Shown here piece after piece: positions 10,956-19,585 of a DNA stretch of 64,000 nucleotides (positions are counted from its first letter, which is position 1; the number at the start of each line of letters is the position of its first letter). The stretch is from Bacillus marinisedimentorum (GTDB lineage Bacteria; Bacillota; Bacilli; Bacillales; Bacillaceae_O): positions 1-64,000 of the forward strand of contig NZ_LWBL02000008.1 in assembly GCF_001644195.2 (NCBI RefSeq), read 5' to 3'. Made by a program: the position numbers and the translations under genes. The notes under the pieces were generated by a model, which saw nothing but the letters and a program-made list of their open reading frames with translations, ran no database searches and was not told the DNA's origin.

Positions 10956-12140
10956 TTACTTGTCGTTAAGTGCTTTTACGCCTGGAAGCTCTTTGCCTTC
11001 CATGAATTCAAGCGATGCGCCGCCGCCCGTTGACATATGGCTCATCGCATCCGCATAGCCGAATTTCTCAACCGCAGCAGCAGAATCGCCGCCGCCGATG
11101 ACGGTGAATGTATCCTTCGCGTCAGCCAGCGCTTTCGCGACTTCTTTCGTACCACTGGCAAACGATTCTAATTCAAAGACTCCCATCGGACCATTCCAGA
11201 TGACCAGCTTGGATCCTAGAATCACATCGCGGTACTTTTCAATTGTCTTCGGACCGATATCAAGTGCCTCCCAATCAGCCGGGATGTTATCGATATCTAC
11301 AATCTTCGTATTTGCATCATTCGCGAAATCGTCAGCAACAACCGCGTCAACCGGCATTATGAAGTTCACGCCGGCTTTTTCGGCTTTTTCCATGAACGTT
11401 TTCGCTAGATTGATTTTGTCTTCCTCAAGCAGTGAATTACCAATTTCGTAGCCCTGGGCTTTGATGAACGTATAAGCAAGGCCGCCGCCGATGATCAGGT
11501 TGTCCACTTTCTCAAGCAGATTATCGATCACGCCGATTTTGTCCTTGACTTTCGCACCGCCGATGATCGCCGTAAACGGACGTTCCGGATTGGAAAGGGC
11601 TCCGCCCAGTACTTCAAGCTCTTTTTCCATCAGGAAACCTGCGACTGCAGGAATATGCTCGGCAATGCCCGCTGTCGATGCGTGAGCACGGTGTGCGGCG
11701 CCGAATGCGTCATTCACATAGATGTCAGCAAGATCTGCAAATTTCTTGGAAAGGTCTTTGTCGTTTTTCGTTTCACCCGGATAGAAACGGACGTTTTCCA
11801 GCAGCAGCACATCGCCGCCTGTCATTCCGGAAATTGCTTTGTCCACTTCATCACCATAAGCTTCATCTGTTTTCAGGACTGCTTTGTTAAGATGATCGCT
11901 CAAACGCTGGGCAACAGCATCAAGGCGAAGCTCAGGGACGACTTCTCCTTTCGGGCGGCCGAGGTGGCTGGCCAGAATGACGATCGCACCTTGCTCGCTC
12001 AAATACTGAATCGTAGGAAGAGCCGCACGGATACGGGTGTCATCTGTAATCTTCCCATGCTCCATCGGGACGTTGAAATCCACCCGGCAAAATACGCGTT
12101 TACCTGTTACATCAATGTCTTTTACCGTTTTCTTGTTCAT
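10956..12140 (-). CDS. pgk: Phosphoglycerate kinase
   Basis: 394 residues with start at MNKKTVKD, chosen because AAGGAGG precedes that ATG by ten bases; an in-frame upstream extension to 12209 runs through a palindromic repeat and is rejected. Transfers phosphate from 1,3-bisphosphoglycerate to ADP. Visible: RVDFNVPM substrate site, SHLGRPKGE, and [13 protein letters not shown] nucleotide region. Third enzyme of the operon; a 146-bp repeat-containing gap separates it from gap, the longest within the operon. Confidence 0.97.
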   Translation of the reverse strand: MNKKTVKDIDVTGKRVFCRVDFNVPMEHGKITDDTRIRAALPTIQYLSEQGAIVILASHLGRPKGEVVPELRLDAVAQRLSDHLNKAVLKTDEAYGDEVDKAISGMTGGDVLLLENVRFYPGETKNDKDLSKKFADLADIYVNDAFGAAHRAHASTAGIAEHIPAVAGFLMEKELEVLGGALSNPERPFTAIIGGAKVKDKIGVIDNLLEKVDNLIIGGGLAYTFIKAQGYEIGNSLLEEDKINLAKTFMEKAEKAGVNFIMPVDAVVADDFANDANTKIVDIDNIPADWEALDIGPKTIEKYRDVILGSKLVIWNGPMGVFELESFASGTKEVAKALADAKDTFTVIGGGDSAAAVEKFGYADAMSHMSTGGGASLEFMEGKELPGVKALNDK

Positions 12141-12164
12141 GCGAAATTGGCCTCCTTGTTCGAG

Positions 12165-12225
12165 AGTGCCCGGCACGTGCCGGGGAATTGCCTGGCAATT
12201 GCCTGGCACTTGACAGGCAATGCAT
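12165..12225. repeat. Compound TGCCTGGCAATTGCC-family palindrome
   Basis: Several modules in tandem (GTGCCCGGCACGTGCC, GAATTGCCTGGCAATTGCC, TTGACAGGCAATGC) lie in the gap-pgk intergenic region inside the glycolytic operon, so they are transcribed. Confidence 0.65.
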
Positions 12226-12228
12226 ACC

Positions 12229-12259
12229 TAAGGGGAGGGGGATATATCCCCTCTCCCCT
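12229..12259 (-). other. GC-rich hairpin inside glycolytic operon (gap-pgk)
   Basis: AGGGGAG...CTCCCCT forms a strong stem with internal GGGGGATATATCCCC pairing. No U-tract follows on the minus strand, so it is not a plain terminator; it may stabilise mRNA 3' of gap after processing or attenuate pgk. Confidence 0.5.
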
Positions 12260-12286
12260 AAAAAGATGGTGTTAAACTATTTTTTA

Positions 12287-13294
<1,008 letters not shown>

Positions 13295-13356
13295 TTAAAA
13301 TTCCTCCTTAAATGCACCTGTAGGTTATTTTTTGAGGGTAAAGATTTGATTCTATA

Positions 13357-14385
13357 TTAAAGGGAAAGTTCCCTTAATAACGCTTTTGCTGCCCCTTCGT
13401 CCGTGACGAGGGAAGAATTCTGGCCCTGTTTGATGAAGGCTGCAATAGCACCTGCTTTTGATGTGCCGCCTGCGACTGCTATGACATTATCTACTTTGCC
13501 CAGGTCATCTAGCTGCATTCCAATTGTCCTTACTTTATGGACAATCCTGCCCGACCGGTCAAAATAATATCCGAATGCTTCCCCGACAGCCCGGCTGTCT
13601 TGAAGCTTTTGCAGCGTATCGGCCGGCTCCTTCCTCCGCTTTGCCATCATCATGGCATCGCCGATCCCGTGCACTACCATATTTGCCGATTTAATAAGGT
13701 CTAACACATCTTTTATTGAAGGTTCGGCAATCATTGAGCGATACGCTTCATCACTGACGCGTTCAGGCACATGCAAAAGACGGTAATGACCTTCCGACTT
13801 TTCAGCCATTTGCGCGCAAATGCTGTTGGCCTGATTTTTCACATCTTCCCCAAGCCCGCCGCGCGCCGGCACGAACAAGACATCGCCGGCAATTGTTTCA
13901 GGCGTCATCATGTCAGCCACCGCTGCCATTGTTGTCCCGCCTGTTACTGCTACAATATCATCCGCTTTAAGCCTCTTTTTCATTCGGCCTACTGCAGCTC
14001 TGCCCATTTCCTGCTGGACCCACGGGGCTTCATCGCTGTTTCCGGGTACTACCGTCACTTCAGCCAGACCGAGAAGCTCTTTAATTCTTGATTCAAGCGC
14101 TCCAATGCCAGCCACTTCCCGCATCGTCTCTTCCAGCTCATCAAGCACTTCTTCGCCGCTTGCCGTGATCGTCATGCCTCCGGCAGCGACAGAAATGAGC
14201 CCTTGATCTTTTAAGAAAGAAACCTCGCCGCGCAGCGTCCGTTCTGTCAGCCCAAGGCTTATCGACAGCGCCCGCCTTCCGATCGGCTGCATATACTTCA
14301 GATATTGAAGAATCTGATAACGCTTCTGCATAACCTTCAGCAAATCAGGCAATAATTTTTTTTGGATGTCAATCAGTGAGCGCAT
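13357..14385 (-). CDS. cggR: Central glycolytic genes regulator CggR
   Basis: 342 residues from MRSLIDIQKKLLPDLL, the start with AAGGAG nine bases upstream; the longer frame to 14526 covers the promoter and operator. SorC-family repressor: N-terminal winged helix (about 25-85) and a C-terminal sugar-phosphate-binding domain with VTGGTTMAAVADMM and AVAGGTSKAGAI. It represses its own operon until fructose-1,6-bisphosphate rises. First gene of the cggR-gapA-pgk-tpiA-gpmI-eno operon. Confidence 0.96.
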   Translation of the reverse strand: MRSLIDIQKKLLPDLLKVMQKRYQILQYLKYMQPIGRRALSISLGLTERTLRGEVSFLKDQGLISVAAGGMTITASGEEVLDELEETMREVAGIGALESRIKELLGLAEVTVVPGNSDEAPWVQQEMGRAAVGRMKKRLKADDIVAVTGGTTMAAVADMMTPETIAGDVLFVPARGGLGEDVKNQANSICAQMAEKSEGHYRLLHVPERVSDEAYRSMIAEPSIKDVLDLIKSANMVVHGIGDAMMMAKRRKEPADTLQKLQDSRAVGEAFGYYFDRSGRIVHKVRTIGMQLDDLGKVDNVIAVAGGTSKAGAIAAFIKQGQNSSLVTDEGAAKALLRELSL

Positions 14386-14425
14386 AATCAATGACTCCTT
14401 ACTGGTTAACTGGCCTGCTCCCTTG

Positions 14426-14461
14426 GACTTAAAATGTCCCGGCAAGTCATATTGTGTCCCG
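14426..14461 (-). promoter_or_regulatory. CggR operator
   Basis: Minus strand has CGGGAC-N6-TGAC-N4-CGGGAC-N6-AGTC, i.e. two direct repeats with CGGGAC boxes 20 bp apart. This matches the known B. subtilis CggR operator layout (CGGGAC-N6-TGTC repeats) and lies just downstream of the transcription start, as in B. subtilis. Confidence 0.88.
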
Positions 14462-14497
14462 ATTAGCCGAAAAAAATATACCGTTCTTACAAAATGT

Positions 14498-14526
14498 ATT
14501 CTAACACCGTTCCTTTGGCTATTCAA
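14498..14526 (-). promoter_or_regulatory. Sigma-A promoter of the cggR operon
   Basis: Minus strand TTGAAT, 17-bp spacer, TAGAAT; start expected near 14491, with the CggR operator beginning about 30 bases later. Confidence 0.75.
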
Positions 14527-14533
14527 TCATTAT

Positions 14534-14785
14534 TTACTGTTGTTTTGTAAGCAAACGCTTTCTTATTTCGCTTTTCACAACTTTGCCAAAAAAGGCATCG
14601 CGACCGTCGATATTCACGACAGGAATCATCAACTGGTACGTTTCCAGCAGACGGTCGTCGGAATGGATGTCTGTTATATCCAGCGTAAACGGGACTTCTT
14701 CGTACAATTCTTCTATTACCCGTTTTGCCCCATCACATAACGGGCAATTTTCTCTCGTATATAAAATAACGTGCGGAACAGCCAT
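14534..14785 (-). CDS. Glutaredoxin-like small thioredoxin-fold protein
   Basis: 83 residues with a CPLC redox motif (Cys14, Cys17) at the end of the first beta strand, a cis-Pro segment IPVVNIDG, and basic C terminus KSEIRKRLL. This is the DUF836/glutaredoxin-like family commonly found just upstream of cggR in Bacillus genomes. Likely a thiol-disulfide or metal-handling protein; partner unknown. Start ATG behind GAGAGGGG. It is minus-strand and directly upstream of the cggR promoter, without an obvious terminator between. Confidence 0.85.
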   Translation of the reverse strand: MAVPHVILYTRENCPLCDGAKRVIEELYEEVPFTLDITDIHSDDRLLETYQLMIPVVNIDGRDAFFGKVVKSEIRKRLLTKQQ

Positions 14786-14929
14786 ATGAGCCCCTCTCTT
14801 TCCGGAATCACCTGTTTTTCATTTTACCTTTTATTATAGATGTAATCCAGTTCGGACTTCAGGTTATATCGGGCAGTATTGAATAGTAGGAACCTTCGAA
14901 TTATCCTCCAACGAAGAAAGTGCGGAGCT

Positions 14930-15012
14930 TTTCGAAGCGTCCATGCCTTCCGCTCCAATCCACTCAGTTGGTACATCACGTTTTCGCCCGCGGAAAGCGA
15001 GCCCCTCCAGAT
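14930..15012. repeat. Rearranged CGGAAAGCGA-family intergenic element
   Basis: The left-half sequence (GAGTGGATTGGAGCGGAAGG) is present as its reverse complement at 14945-14964, whereas the right half CCCGCGGAAAGCGAGCCCCT is in direct orientation from about 14987. The two halves are thus inverted relative to the intact copy at 39627-39760. The rest of 14786-15050 holds nothing recognisable. Confidence 0.5.
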
Positions 15013-15053
15013 TTATTGCCTAAAAGGGTCTAATGTTAACTATCTCAATATAT

Positions 15054-15084
15054 AAAAAGCTCGGAGGTTTTCAATACTCCGAGC
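15054..15084 (-). terminator. Intrinsic terminator of rpoN
   Basis: Minus strand GCTCGGAG / CTCCGAGC with a 10-nt loop followed by five U, 75 bases after the rpoN stop. Confidence 0.8.
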
Positions 15085-15157
15085 TTGCTAAGACCTAAAA
15101 TTTCCGCCGTGTATTGAATTTTTGCCATTCAACCCGTTTCTTTTAATGCGGGTTTTT

Positions 15158-16474
15158 TTAAAATCGTTTCCGTTTCGATGAGGACGGGATATTCATTTGT
15201 TCCCGGTATTTCGCAATCGTCCTACGGGAAACGACGATCCCTTTTTCCTTTTGAAGTGCTTCAACCAGCTTCTGGTCTGAAAAAGGTTTTTTCGCATCCT
15301 CTTTATCTATTAATCCTTTGACCATCTCTTTAACAACTTCAGCAGAGGCTTCTGCTCCAGTAGCCGTTTTCAATCCGGCTGTGAAAAAATACTTCAGTTC
15401 GAACAACCCGTGCGGTGTCTGGACATATTTGTTTTTAACCGCGCGGCTGACCGTCGACTCATGGATATCTGCCTCTTCAGCTACTTCCCGTAGCGTCATC
15501 GGCTTTAAATGCTGAGGACCGATTTCAAAAAAGTCTTCCTGCCGCTCAAGGATGACGGACATCACTTTGAGGAGTGTCGATCTTCTTTGTTCAATCGATT
15601 TAATCAGCCAGACCATCTGCTGGAATTTATTCTGGATATACTTCGCTTCTTCTGACTTGCTGTTATCGTGAATGTAATTTTGATATTGCCTGTTTATATT
15701 GATTTGCGGTGTATACTGGTCGTTCATTGTGATTTCATAATGCATACCGTTTCGGCGCACGGTTATATCCGGCACGATATATCTCGGCTTGTCGCCGGCA
15801 TATAGGGCACCCGGCCTCGGATTAAGACCCTGGACTACATCATACACATCTTGAAGCGCCTGCAGGTCAGTATCCAGCTTCTTCGCCAATTCACGCCATT
15901 TCTTAAAAGCGAAGTCCTGAAGATGTTCCGACACCACTTTTTCAGCAAGATAATGCCGCGGATAAAGCTGCTTAAGCTGGATAAAAAGGCATTCGCCCAG
16001 ATCACGCGCACCGACACCGGCCGGCTCAAGCGTGTGCAAAATCTCAAGCGCAGCCTCTGTATCTTCCATAGAAACGCCTGTTTTGGCGGCAGCGGTTTCA
16101 AGCGGTTCAGATAAGTACCCGTTTTCATCCAATGAATCCACCAAAAATGACAGCGCTTTCTTTATATCACTTGAAAGTTTCTGATAGGAAATCTGCTCCT
16201 GCAAATAATCCCGGAGGCTTGTTTCGTTGCTGCTTATAAAATCAAAAGGATTATGTTGTTCGCTCTTACGCCCGTTCCCGCTGTAGCTGCCCATAGAAAC
16301 CGGTTCAGCCGCAGATGCCTGCTCCGCCAGATCGATCAGAGGATTTTCAAGCGCCTGCTCCTCAACAAACTCCTGCAGCTCGACTGCAGAATACTGAAGA
16401 AGCGTGATTGCCTGCCGTAACTCATTCGTCATAACAAGCTTAAGCGTCTGTTGTTGAAATAGACCTAAATCCAT
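15158..16474 (-). CDS. rpoN: RNA polymerase sigma-54 factor
   Basis: 438 residues, SigL size. Directs polymerase to -24/-12 promoters that need enhancer-binding ATPases; in Bacillus it serves amino-acid, levan and acetoin catabolism and cold adaptation. Visible: Gln-rich region I (MDLGLFQQQTLKLVMTNELR start), core-binding region (about 80-290), helix-turn-helix TLREVAEEADIHESTVSRAV, and the RpoN box SRRTIAKYRE (416-425). Start ATG behind GGGGAGG. No enhancer-binding protein is in the window. Confidence 0.97.
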   Translation of the reverse strand: MDLGLFQQQTLKLVMTNELRQAITLLQYSAVELQEFVEEQALENPLIDLAEQASAAEPVSMGSYSGNGRKSEQHNPFDFISSNETSLRDYLQEQISYQKLSSDIKKALSFLVDSLDENGYLSEPLETAAAKTGVSMEDTEAALEILHTLEPAGVGARDLGECLFIQLKQLYPRHYLAEKVVSEHLQDFAFKKWRELAKKLDTDLQALQDVYDVVQGLNPRPGALYAGDKPRYIVPDITVRRNGMHYEITMNDQYTPQININRQYQNYIHDNSKSEEAKYIQNKFQQMVWLIKSIEQRRSTLLKVMSVILERQEDFFEIGPQHLKPMTLREVAEEADIHESTVSRAVKNKYVQTPHGLFELKYFFTAGLKTATGAEASAEVVKEMVKGLIDKEDAKKPFSDQKLVEALQKEKGIVVSRRTIAKYREQMNIPSSSKRKRF

Positions 16475-16499
16475 ACAATAACCTCCCCATCCGACCTCT

Positions 16500-16528
16500 A
16501 TTTTACACTATTTTATGTATAGTTTGAA
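16500..16528 (-). promoter_or_regulatory. Probable promoter of rpoN
   Basis: Minus strand TTCAAA, 17-bp spacer, TAAAAT, with transcription starting shortly before the GGGGAGG site of rpoN. Confidence 0.5.
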
Positions 16529-16601
16529 TGGAAATGATTGAGGAAGTGTGAAGATTTACCCTCTGGTGTATATAAGAACTGCATATTCGACCGCTCAGAA
16601 A

Positions 16602-16747
16602 TGAACAAATGTGCAAGGCGCCCGCTTAGGGCGTACACATAAGGGGGCACCCGCAGGAAGGTGCCTTTCCTTTGGGAGGGGGTCACCGTTTATGACGATA
16701 GCCGCTGGCGCATGGAGCTGGATGACTCCCTTCTCGCTTTTTATCCA
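16602..16747 (+). repeat. ~150-bp foldback repeat, copy A
   Basis: Begins GAACAAATGTGCAAGGCGCC and ends CTTTTTATCC. Left and right parts are imperfect reverse complements. More diverged than copies B, D and E (for example AGGGCG for AGCGGCG). Same orientation as all others. Confidence 0.8.
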
Positions 16748-17256
16748 GAACACATTGAAAAAGCAGCACCGGTTATCCGATGCTGCCTTCAGAAAAAATA
16801 AAACCCCCTGCACATCCGCACAAGAGGTTAGGTTATATTTGAATGAATTATATAACAGGGACTTTTGGATTGCAACCGTTTCCGATAAAAAAGTTAAAAA
16901 ATTCACAAAGTAGGGCTCATGCGGGATATCTGAAGGTGAATATGCATATCTTTTATAGTTGGACTCGCAGGAATGGTGCTTTTGTACTGTTTCGCGTTGC
17001 AGTATGATAGATTATCGTGCGGCGGTATTATATGCGGTTCTGTGATCGGGGAACATTGGAAAAGATAAATTGCTGGTTTTAGAAATGGGAATGCTAGGGG
17101 GACGAGCCTATTTTCAAATAAATTGCTGGTTTTTAAGCGTCCCATAACATGAAAATTAGCGGATAAAGCTCAATTTGCATGACTTTTTCCGGAATAAGAG
17201 TGAGTATGAGGGGAAGCAAGCAGAAATCATCCATCGTTTTTCTCGAAATTGATAGC
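16748..17256. other. Gene-free stretch with no named content
   Basis: No convincing coding sequence on either strand. A short direct repeat ATAAATTGCTGGTTTT occurs twice (about 17066 and 17116). Otherwise nothing I can identify. Confidence 0.5.
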
Positions 17257-17410
17257 TTTCGCGCCACATGCCCTCTTTTTCAAGCCAAACCGCCAACATT
17301 TCACGCCAGCACCCGGCCCTTTCACGCGCAATACCGTGATTTTCACGCCAAACCGCCGCTTTCACGCCATACTCCAGACTTTTCACGCCGAACCGGTTCC
17401 TTTTCATGCG
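17257..17410 (+). repeat. Array of eight TTTCACGCC cores at 21-bp period
   Basis: Cores begin at 17257, 17278, 17299, 17320, 17341, 17360, 17381 and 17402: spacing 21, 21, 21, 21, 19, 21, 21. Core variants are TTTCGCGCC, TTTCAAGCC, TTTCACGCG and TTTCATGCG. Intervening 10-12 bp are different in each unit. Sister of 6492-6624, with the single 19-bp step at the same unit. Confidence 0.82.
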
Positions 17411-17593
17411 GTTCCCGGCCGGGCACCCGGGCAATCCCCGCCTTGCCCGGCAATCAAGACGTTCCTATAAAGAAAACTCGCCGATTGGCGAGTCTTTAGG
17501 CGAAGACAGAGGCGTAGTTGCCCTTATCTATATTCTTAAAATTGACCGCTGCATCGAAATACTCCCTTGCTGACAATTTATACTCCCTATATG

Positions 17594-17733
17594 GGAACAA
17601 ATGCGCAAGGCGCCCGCTTAGCGGCGTACGCATAAGCGGGGATACCCGCAGGGAGGTGCTCTTTCCTTCTGGAGGGATCACCGCTTATGACGATAGCCGC
17701 TGGAACTGGACAATCCCCGTCTGGCTTTTTATC
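17594..17733 (+). repeat. ~150-bp foldback repeat, copy B
   Basis: Starts GGAACAAATGCGCAAGGCGC, contains CATAAGCGGGG and the complementary CCGCTTATGACGATAGCCGC, and ends CTTTTTATC. A short deletion removes the GGCGCC module in the right part. Lies just downstream of the tRNA-Arg terminator on the other strand. Confidence 0.85.
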
Positions 17734-17744
17734 TCCGTGCCAAT

Positions 17745-17768
17745 AAAAAAAGCCGCCAATCGGCAGCT
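17745..17768 (-). terminator. Intrinsic terminator of tRNA-Arg
   Basis: Minus strand AGCTGCC / GGCGGCT with GATT loop, followed by six to seven U. Confidence 0.8.
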
Positions 17769-17785
17769 GTTTGTTATATGTAGTA

Positions 17786-17861
17786 TGGCGCCCCCGGCAG
17801 GATTCGAACCCACCCTACGAGAACCGGAATCTCGCGTGCTATCCATCTACACCACGGGGGC
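17786..17861 (-). tRNA. trnR: tRNA-Arg (anticodon CCG)
   Basis: 76 nt with encoded CCA. Acceptor GCCCCCG pairs with CGGGGGC; anticodon stem CGAGA/TCTCG encloses TTCCGGT, giving anticodon CCG for CGG codons; T-arm GTGGGTTCGAATCC is standard. A single tRNA-Arg also lies close to clpP in B. subtilis. Confidence 0.96.
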
Positions 17862-17895
17862 AAACTATGTCACTCGGAAATCCAGCGACTCATTT

Positions 17896-17924
17896 ATTAT
17901 AGTAAAAATACCAGCCCTTTGCAA
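17896..17924 (-). promoter_or_regulatory. Sigma-A promoter of tRNA-Arg
   Basis: Minus strand TTGCAA, 17-bp spacer, consensus TATAAT, about 34 bases before the mature 5' end. Confidence 0.8.
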
Positions 17925-17956
17925 GGGGGATTTTCAATTTGATTCCTGGCGGATAA

Positions 17957-17982
17957 AATTGCCTGGCAATTGCCAGGCAATT
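17957..17982. repeat. TGCCTGGCAATTGCCAGGCA-family palindrome
   Basis: 26-bp perfect palindrome between the tRNA-Arg promoter and clpP. The rest of the region up to the clpP promoter shows no gene. Confidence 0.75.
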
Positions 17983-18154
17983 ACCGTGCCTCCCCGAATC
18001 CAACCCGGGCATATCCTGCAGTACAGCAACAATTCCACGTTTAAATCGGGTGCGAGAGGGTATGCTGAATTAGGTAAGTATATGGAGGTTTTCGGCTGAT
18101 AGGTTAGGCAGGCCGGCAGTTGCTGCCGGTTAAAAATTTGGTCGAACGGTTTCT

Positions 18155-18184
18155 TTTGACCTTTATTGACCAAAATTGTATGAT
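18155..18184 (+). promoter_or_regulatory. clpP promoter overlapped by a CtsR operator
   Basis: -35 TTGACC (18156-18161), 17-bp spacer, -10 TATGAT (18179-18184). On the complementary strand GGTCAAT-AAA-GGTCAAA (18155-18171) matches the CtsR heptad direct repeat GGTCAAA-NAN-GGTCAAA with one mismatch. The operator covers the -35 and spacer, so heat-shock repressor control of clpP is expected. Confidence 0.85.
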
Positions 18185-18251
18185 GGAGGTAAGCATCCAA
18201 AGTACATAGCGGATTTCACTTAAAAACTAAGGTGTTAGGAGGATGAGGAAT

Positions 18252-18854
18252 ATGAATTTGATTCCTACAGTCATTGAACAGACGAATCGCGGGGAACGTG
18301 CTTATGACATTTATTCCCGCCTGTTGAAAGATCGAATCATTATGCTGGGAAGCGGAATTGACGACAATGTTGCCAATTCGATTGTGGCCCAGCTGCTGTT
18401 TTTGGCCGCTGAAGATCCGGAGAAGGATATTTCTCTTTATATCAACAGCCCGGGCGGTTCGATTACTGCCGGCATGGCCATCTACGATACAATGCAGTAC
18501 ATTAAGCCGAATGTATCAACAATTTGCATCGGCATGGCCGCTTCTATGGGTGCTTTCTTGCTGGCAGCAGGCGAGCCGGGCAAACGTTTTGCCCTGCCTA
18601 ACAGTGAAGTCATGATCCATCAGCCGCTCGGCGGAACACAGGGTCAGGCAGCCGATATTGAAATCCACGCTAAGCGTATCCTGCAAATGCGCGAAAAGCT
18701 GAACCAGATTTTGTCCGAGCGCACAGGCCAGCCGCTTGAAGTGATCGAACGCGATACAGACCGTGATAACTTCATGACAGCCGAGGCTGCAAAAGAATAC
18801 GGCTTGATCGACAAAGTCATCAGCAACCCGCCGACAACTGAAGACAAAAAGTAA
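18252..18854 (+). CDS. clpP: ATP-dependent Clp protease proteolytic subunit
   Basis: 200 residues from [10 protein letters not shown]; the ATG at 18252 lies nine bases behind AGGAGG, while an ATG at 18243 abuts the ribosome site and is rejected. Self-compartmentalised serine protease working with ClpX/ClpC/ClpE. Catalytic triad visible as Ser98 (GMAASMG), His123 (MIHQPLGG) and Asp172 (RDTDRDNF). One of few plus-strand genes; convergent with crh and sharing its terminator. It degrades ssrA-tagged peptides, linking it to ssrA/smpB in this window. Confidence 0.98.
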   Translation: MNLIPTVIEQTNRGERAYDIYSRLLKDRIIMLGSGIDDNVANSIVAQLLFLAAEDPEKDISLYINSPGGSITAGMAIYDTMQYIKPNVSTICIGMAASMGAFLLAAGEPGKRFALPNSEVMIHQPLGGTQGQAADIEIHAKRILQMREKLNQILSERTGQPLEVIERDTDRDNFMTAEAAKEYGLIDKVISNPPTTEDKK

Positions 18855-18863
18855 GCAAACTGA

Positions 18864-18889
18864 AAGCCCGGCCTTCCCGCCGGGCTTTT
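18864..18889. terminator. Bidirectional terminator between clpP and crh
   Basis: AAAGCCCGG / CCGGGCTTTT. U-runs follow on both strands, serving convergent clpP and crh. Confidence 0.85.
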
Positions 18890-18893
18890 GCAT

Positions 18894-19163
18894 TTATGAT
18901 TTCAAGTCTTTCTTTTCCACAAATGCCGAAAGGGCTTCGACCGCCTGCTCCTCATCTTTTCCATCTGCCTGCAAGGTGACTTCCGCACCGGAGGCAACGG
19001 CAAGGCTCATGATGCCCATTATGCTTTTTGCATTCACTTTCTTTCCGTCTTTTTCTACAAAAACGTCTGAATCAAACCGGTTCGCTTCCTGTACAAACAG
19101 TGCAGCCGGCCTGGCCTGAAGCCCCGATTCAAGTTCAACTACAATTTGTCTCTCAACCACCAC
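18894..19163 (-). CDS. crh: HPr-like catabolite repression protein Crh
   Basis: 89 residues, HPr fold. The PTS-active His of HPr is replaced by Gln16 (SGLQARPAA), while the regulatory serine is kept (Ser47 in AKSIMG). It therefore cannot carry PTS phosphate, but once phosphorylated on Ser by HprK (also in this window) acts as a CcpA co-repressor and can bind metabolic enzymes. Starts with GTG behind AAGGGAGG. Last gene of the nudix-rapZ-yvcK-whiA-crh cluster, although 423 bp with a repeat separates it from whiA. Confidence 0.95.
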   Translation of the reverse strand: MVVERQIVVELESGLQARPAALFVQEANRFDSDVFVEKDGKKVNAKSIMGIMSLAVASGAEVTLQADGKDEEQAVEALSAFVEKKDLKS

Positions 19164-19326
19164 TGATTCCTCCCTTTCGATTCTCTCCGCCTATGCAAAA
19201 ATATCTATTTCTATTTGAAATTCCACTGCCATAAAGGCTCTGTCAAAGCTGAATAAAACGCCTTAAAAGCCGCTTGCTCTCTGCAGCCGTTTCACCGTGT
19301 AAGTCTTGCGGTTTTGTCCAGTTCGA

Positions 19327-19480
19327 CAAGAAAAGTGCAAGGCGCCCGCTAACCGGCGTATGCATAAGCAGGGCCGCACCAGGAAAGGCACTTTTTCCCT
19401 TCATGGGGCGGCAATGCTTACGACGATAGCCGCTAGAGCTCGCAGCTGGACATTGTGCTTAAAACCTTTCTTACCCATTA
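19327..19480 (+). repeat. ~150-bp foldback repeat, copy C (divergent)
   Basis: Carries AAGTGCAAGGCGCCCGCT, GCATAAGCAGGG and GCTTACGACGATAGCCGC. It is the most diverged copy. One stem change is compensatory: AAGCG to AAGCA on the left matches CGCTT to TGCTT on the right, though two other stem changes break pairs. Fills the crh-whiA gap (19164-19585), which holds no gene. Confidence 0.75.
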
Positions 19481-19585
19481 AAAGAAAACGCTGTCTTTTT
19501 TCGGAAAACCGTGCATCATCAGACTCGTCAGCGGATGCTGTAGCCGCCAATCTCTGATGGTGCACACCTTTATATACGCGTAGCA

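Noticed and set aside
12141-12209. N-terminal extension of phosphoglycerate kinase
   Set aside because: Would translate a palindromic repeat ([10 protein letters not shown]) and skip the well-placed AAGGAGG before the normal start.
15132-15153. Plus-strand terminator AACCCG/CGGGTT-T7 beside rpoN stop
   Set aside because: No plus-strand gene precedes it. The U-run is on the wrong strand for rpoN, which has a better terminator at 15054-15084.
17249-17470. Heptad-repeat protein encoded across the TTTCACGCC array
   Set aside because: An open frame exists but has no ribosome site, the 19-bp step destroys the heptad frame, and the sister array does not keep the frame.
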